Positions 62,933-64,000 of a stretch of 64,000 bases of DNA are shown here, piece after piece. A program made the position numbers and the translations under genes. Below the pieces are notes generated by a model that saw only the letters and a list, made by a program, of their open reading frames with translations, made no database searches and was not told where the DNA came from. Position 1 is the first letter of the stretch. Each line of letters opens with the position of its first letter. This stretch comes from Duganella dendranthematis (GTDB taxonomy: Bacteria; Pseudomonadota; Gammaproteobacteria; Burkholderiales; Burkholderiaceae_D). The stretch spans positions 496,001-560,000 of the forward strand of contig NZ_CP051684.1 of NCBI RefSeq assembly GCF_012849375.1, read 5' to 3'.

Positions 62933-64000
62933 ATGAAAACGACTGGACAGCAACTCAGCTCCAAGACATCACTCTGGCTACTGGCCAGCATTATGGTGGG
63001 CTTCCTGGCCGCCTCCAGCGCGCCGTCGCCGCTGTACGCGATCTACCGGCAGGCCTGGGGCTTTTCCGCGCTTACCCTCACGGTGGTGTTCTCCGTCTAT
63101 GCCTTCGCGCTGCTGAGCGCACTGCTGGTATTTGGTTCGCTGTCGGACTTCCGCGGAAGGCGCGACATCATTCTGCTCGCCCTGGGGTTGGAGGTCGGCT
63201 CGCTGCTGCTGTTCCTGAACGCCGATTCGGTTGCCTCGCTGATCGCCGCCCGTGCGCTGCAAGGACTCGCCACCGGCATCGTCACCAGCGCCCTCAGCGC
63301 CGCGTTGATCGACATCGACCGAACGCACGGCGCATTGGTGAACAGCGTCGCGCCGATGATCGGCATGGGCATCGGCGCCTTGGGCACCAGCCTGCTGGTG
63401 CAGTTCGCGCCGGCGCCGACCAAGATCGTGTTCGAACTGCTGATCGTGGTGTTTATCGTGCAGGCGGCCGCCATGTGGTTCCTGCCGGAGACCGTGTCCC
63501 GCAGGCCGGGCGTCTGGCGCTCGCTGTGGCCGAGCATCGCGATTCCCCAGCAGGCCCGCGCCACCTTGTGGCAGGTCTTGCCAGTGAATACGGCGCTATG
63601 GGCGCTGGGCGGTTTCTCGCTGTCGCTGGGACCGAGCCTGGCGCGCATCGTCACCGCCAGCCAATCGCCGCTGGTAGGCGGCTTCGCCATCGCTGCGCTG
63701 GTACTCACCAGTGCGGCGGCGATTCTGGTGGTGCGCACGCATCCACCACGCGCGGTGCTGATCGGCGGGACGATCGCCCTGGCCACAGGCATGGTGGTGA
63801 CGCTGGCCGGCATCGCTAGCTACTCCGCCGCCGCATATTTTATCGGGACAGCGATCATGGGAGCGGGCTTCGGCGCCGGCTTTAACGGCTCGTTACGCAG
63901 TCTGGTGGGATTGGCGCGGCCGGAACAACGCGGCGACTTGATGGCGGGATTTTTCTCACTGAGCTATCTGGCGTTCAGTGTACCGGCGATTCTGGCGGGA
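62933..64000 (+). CDS. MFS transporter (partial)
   Basis: The first 356 codons are within the window; the 3' end is cut off. From the ATG at 62933 the frame encodes about ten hydrophobic helices. The MFS loop motif FGSLSDFRGRRDI lies between helices 2 and 3, and RALQGLATG is in helix 4. Layout and the divergent TetR gene point to a drug or metabolite exporter; the substrate is unknown. The palindrome directly upstream would place it under TetR control. Confidence 0.88.
   Translation, partial: MKTTGQQLSSKTSLWLLASIMVGFLAASSAPSPLYAIYRQAWGFSALTLTVVFSVYAFALLSALLVFGSLSDFRGRRDIILLALGLEVGSLLLFLNADSVASLIAARALQGLATGIVTSALSAALIDIDRTHGALVNSVAPMIGMGIGALGTSLLVQFAPAPTKIVFELLIVVFIVQAAAMWFLPETVSRRPGVWRSLWPSIAIPQQARATLWQVLPVNTALWALGGFSLSLGPSLARIVTASQSPLVGGFAIAALVLTSAAAILVVRTHPPRAVLIGGTIALATGMVVTLAGIASYSAAAYFIGTAIMGAGFGAGFNGSLRSLVGLARPEQRGDLMAGFFSLSYLAFSVPAILAG

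Noticed and set aside
62860..63819. A plus-strand frame overlapping the start of the MFS gene
   Set aside because: The translation is low-complexity Arg/Gly/His. The frame starting at 62933 gives MFS helices and motifs.

Overview
The window is about 64 kb of GC-rich chromosome (roughly 63-65% by eye) that looks like a member of the Oxalobacteraceae (Duganella/Massilia/Janthinobacterium group) of the Betaproteobacteria. The assignment is an inference. It rests on the ndk-rlmN-pilW order, the surE-pcm-nlpD-rpoS order, the sdhCDAB-sdhE-gltA cluster with a divergent gntR/mdh pair, and a DUF2863 gene, a family I know mainly from Burkholderiales. No rRNA, tRNA, CRISPR array, prophage or intact insertion sequence was seen. 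No gene-free stretch exceeds about 280 bases.

Layout. 0-3.3 kb: pilW (cut by the window edge), rlmN and ndk on the minus strand, and a Bax-inhibitor-1 membrane protein on the plus strand. 3.3-11.8 kb: a 5'-truncated EEP nuclease/phosphatase gene, then the pbpC/alpha-2-macroglobulin envelope operon. 11.8-16.9 kb: rlmD, rpoS, nlpD, pcm, surE. 16.9-19.5 kb: a compact two-gene unit, a TIR-domain protein followed by a deviant-Walker ATPase with kinesin-light-chain-type TPRs; this is the best candidate for an undescribed signalling or defence system. 19.7-25.8 kb: quinone oxidoreductase, a DinG/YoaA-type helicase whose 5' end looks frameshifted, a YdcH protein, a PP2C phosphatase, a coiled-coil periplasmic protein and zapE.

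25.8-50.6 kb carries most of the TCA cycle: lpdA, odhB and odhA (with a PspC/SHOCT gene inside the operon), then gltA, sdhE, sdhBADC, gntR, mdh, a CitE-like lyase, a small exported protein and acnA. The two halves are separated at 31.9-38.9 kb by an accessory block: LysR, an atypical metallo-beta-lactamase-fold protein, a leucine-rich-repeat kinase with a BlaI/MecI regulator, a low-GC EF-hand hydrolase-like protein, a small membrane protein, PilZ and an alpha/beta hydrolase.

50.6-64 kb is mixed: an acyltransferase under a LacI-type operator, an M61 peptidase with an altered HExxH motif, LysR, DUF2863, a CYTH/M14 pair, a CoA-transferase, a patatin, a catalase with an OxyR-like upstream pattern, and a TetR/MFS pair with strong palindromic operators (the MFS gene runs off the window).

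Two near-identical 30-bp palindromes (GGGGTCTGACCCC-N4-GGGGTCAGACCCC) and one ATTCCCGC-type palindrome lie between genes and look like REP-type repeats.
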